Shown piece by piece: positions 63,444 to 64,000 of a DNA stretch of 64,000 nt (within the stretch, counting starts at the first letter, position 1; the number at the start of each line of letters is the position of its first letter). A program made the position numbers and the translations under genes. The notes under the pieces were generated by a model. It had not been told where the DNA came from. It saw nothing but the letters and a program-made list of their open reading frames with translations, and did no database searches. Source of the stretch: Nitrosospira sp. Nsp11 (GTDB lineage: Bacteria > Pseudomonadota > Gammaproteobacteria > Burkholderiales > Nitrosomonadaceae); contig NZ_FRBV01000002.1 of assembly GCF_900142705.1 (NCBI RefSeq), positions 310,001 to 374,000 on the forward strand, in the 5' to 3' direction.

Positions 63444-64000
63444 TTGAATAAATTTAGTAATTTTGGGAAAGCTATAGTCGGCTCAGCCCCATCTGGCACG
63501 AGCGGGCTAAGCTTCACCGTCGAGGCTGGCAAGGGACTGCTCTTTCCGGCATTGGCCGCTGGAGATTACTTCTATGGCACATTCAAGGATGCCTCGGGCA
63601 ATCGTGAGGTCGTGAAGATCGATGCGCGAAACAGTGACGCGATGACGATAGCCGTAGGCGGGCGCGGACTGGATGGAACGACTGCAAGAACATGGAACGC
63701 TGGTGATTACTTTGTGGCCAGCCTGACCAATATCGCACTACAGGAAACGCTGTCGAATGCCAATTTGGTGGCGTTGGGGGCGCTTTCTTCTGCCGCCGAC
63801 AAACTGCCGTACTTCACGGGATCGGGCGCGGCGGCACTGGCTGGCTTGACTGCCGCTGCCCGGACGCTTCTGGATGATACGGACATGGCCGCGATGCGGG
63901 CGACCCTCGGCATCTATGAAATTCCGACCGGCACGGTCATGTCATTTTTTCAAGCCGCTGCACCGACCGGCTGGACGCAGTTAACGACGCATAACAATAA
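63444..64000 (+). CDS. tail-fibre-like protein, cut by the window end
   Basis: An open frame from TTG 63444 with GGA just upstream runs to the last base. It reads NKFSNFGKAIVGSAPSGTSG, FPALAAGDYFYGTFKDASGN, a Gly-rich region, an AALAGLTAAARTLLDDTDMA AMRATLG repeat-like helix, and then PTGTVMSFFQAAAPTGWTQ, the conserved start of phage collar/fibre C-terminal domains. It probably continues for tens to hundreds of residues beyond the window. It should be a tail or fibre component. Confidence 0.7.
   Translation, partial: MNKFSNFGKAIVGSAPSGTSGLSFTVEAGKGLLFPALAAGDYFYGTFKDASGNREVVKIDARNSDAMTIAVGGRGLDGTTARTWNAGDYFVASLTNIALQETLSNANLVALGALSSAADKLPYFTGSGAAALAGLTAAARTLLDDTDMAAMRATLGIYEIPTGTVMSFFQAAAPTGWTQLTTHNN

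Noticed and set aside
1-64000. CRISPR arrays and rRNA genes
   Set aside because: No regularly spaced repeats with unique spacers and no rRNA-like sequence were seen on either strand. The tandem units at 2150-2390 and 45152-45230 lie inside coding regions and have no spacers.

Overview
The window reads as the chromosome of a betaproteobacterium with a large lambdoid prophage. The assignment to the Nitrosospira/Nitrosomonas group is inference: it rests on two PEP-CTERM exported proteins, a CHRD-domain protein, the style of the GGDEF protein and moderate base composition, and no marker gene is present to settle it.

Host part, about 1-22.9 kb. It opens with decayed or small genes: a chromate-transporter relic, a 27-residue membrane microprotein and a KGG-repeat stress protein. 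A minus-strand group follows (DUF72, cupin, UdgX-type uracil-DNA glycosylase). Next is a three-gene signalling cluster of two histidine kinases and a CheY-like regulator. Then come the CHRD/PEP-CTERM protein, a MarC-family membrane protein, a DUF932 relic, a PhoX-like PEP-CTERM protein, a phosphate-selective porin with an upstream PHO box, PstS, an MFS transporter, a sulfate-type binding protein, a frameshifted csbD and a GGDEF protein. Two small paralogous proteins of unknown function lie at 13.4 and 21.0 kb.

Scar region, 22.87-24.78 kb. Two pieces of serine resolvase lie in swapped order and share a 20-bp direct repeat. Between and beside them are a broken DUF6602-like gene, a DUF768 gene and a truncated P4-type integrase. 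A tRNA-Leu(UAA) closes the region.

Prophage, 24.8 kb to beyond the right edge. The leftward early block (37.6 to 24.9 kb) holds recombination genes (YqaJ exonuclease, a putative annealing protein, SSB), nucleotide genes (dUTPase, ThyX, MazG-like), many small proteins, an excisionase-like gene and the integrase. The immunity region (37.86-40.94 kb) is bounded by two operator clusters sharing a TCTTAG-N4-CTAAGA palindrome: two sites at a leftward pL-like promoter and three between the CI-like repressor and a Cro-like gene. Downstream of cI on the same strand are accessory lysogenic genes, including an exported protein that carries a piece homologous to the phage's own scaffold and a small staphylococcal-nuclease-type protein. 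The rightward block (40.9-50.3 kb) has a helicase-methyltransferase fusion, an O-like replication protein with internal iterons, a P-like protein, a cytosine methyltransferase, RusA, a YbcO-like nuclease and a candidate Q-like regulator. After a strong promoter followed by two terminators come the late genes: spanins, small and large terminase, P22-type portal, a beta-helix protein, scaffold, N4-type capsid, connectors and the start of a tail-fibre-like gene cut by the window end. The P22-type portal with an N4-type capsid resembles Bcep22-like podoviruses (inference).

The most promising novel observation is the cI-linked cassette, above all the chimeric exported protein whose C-terminal 69 residues match the scaffold at 46 positions.
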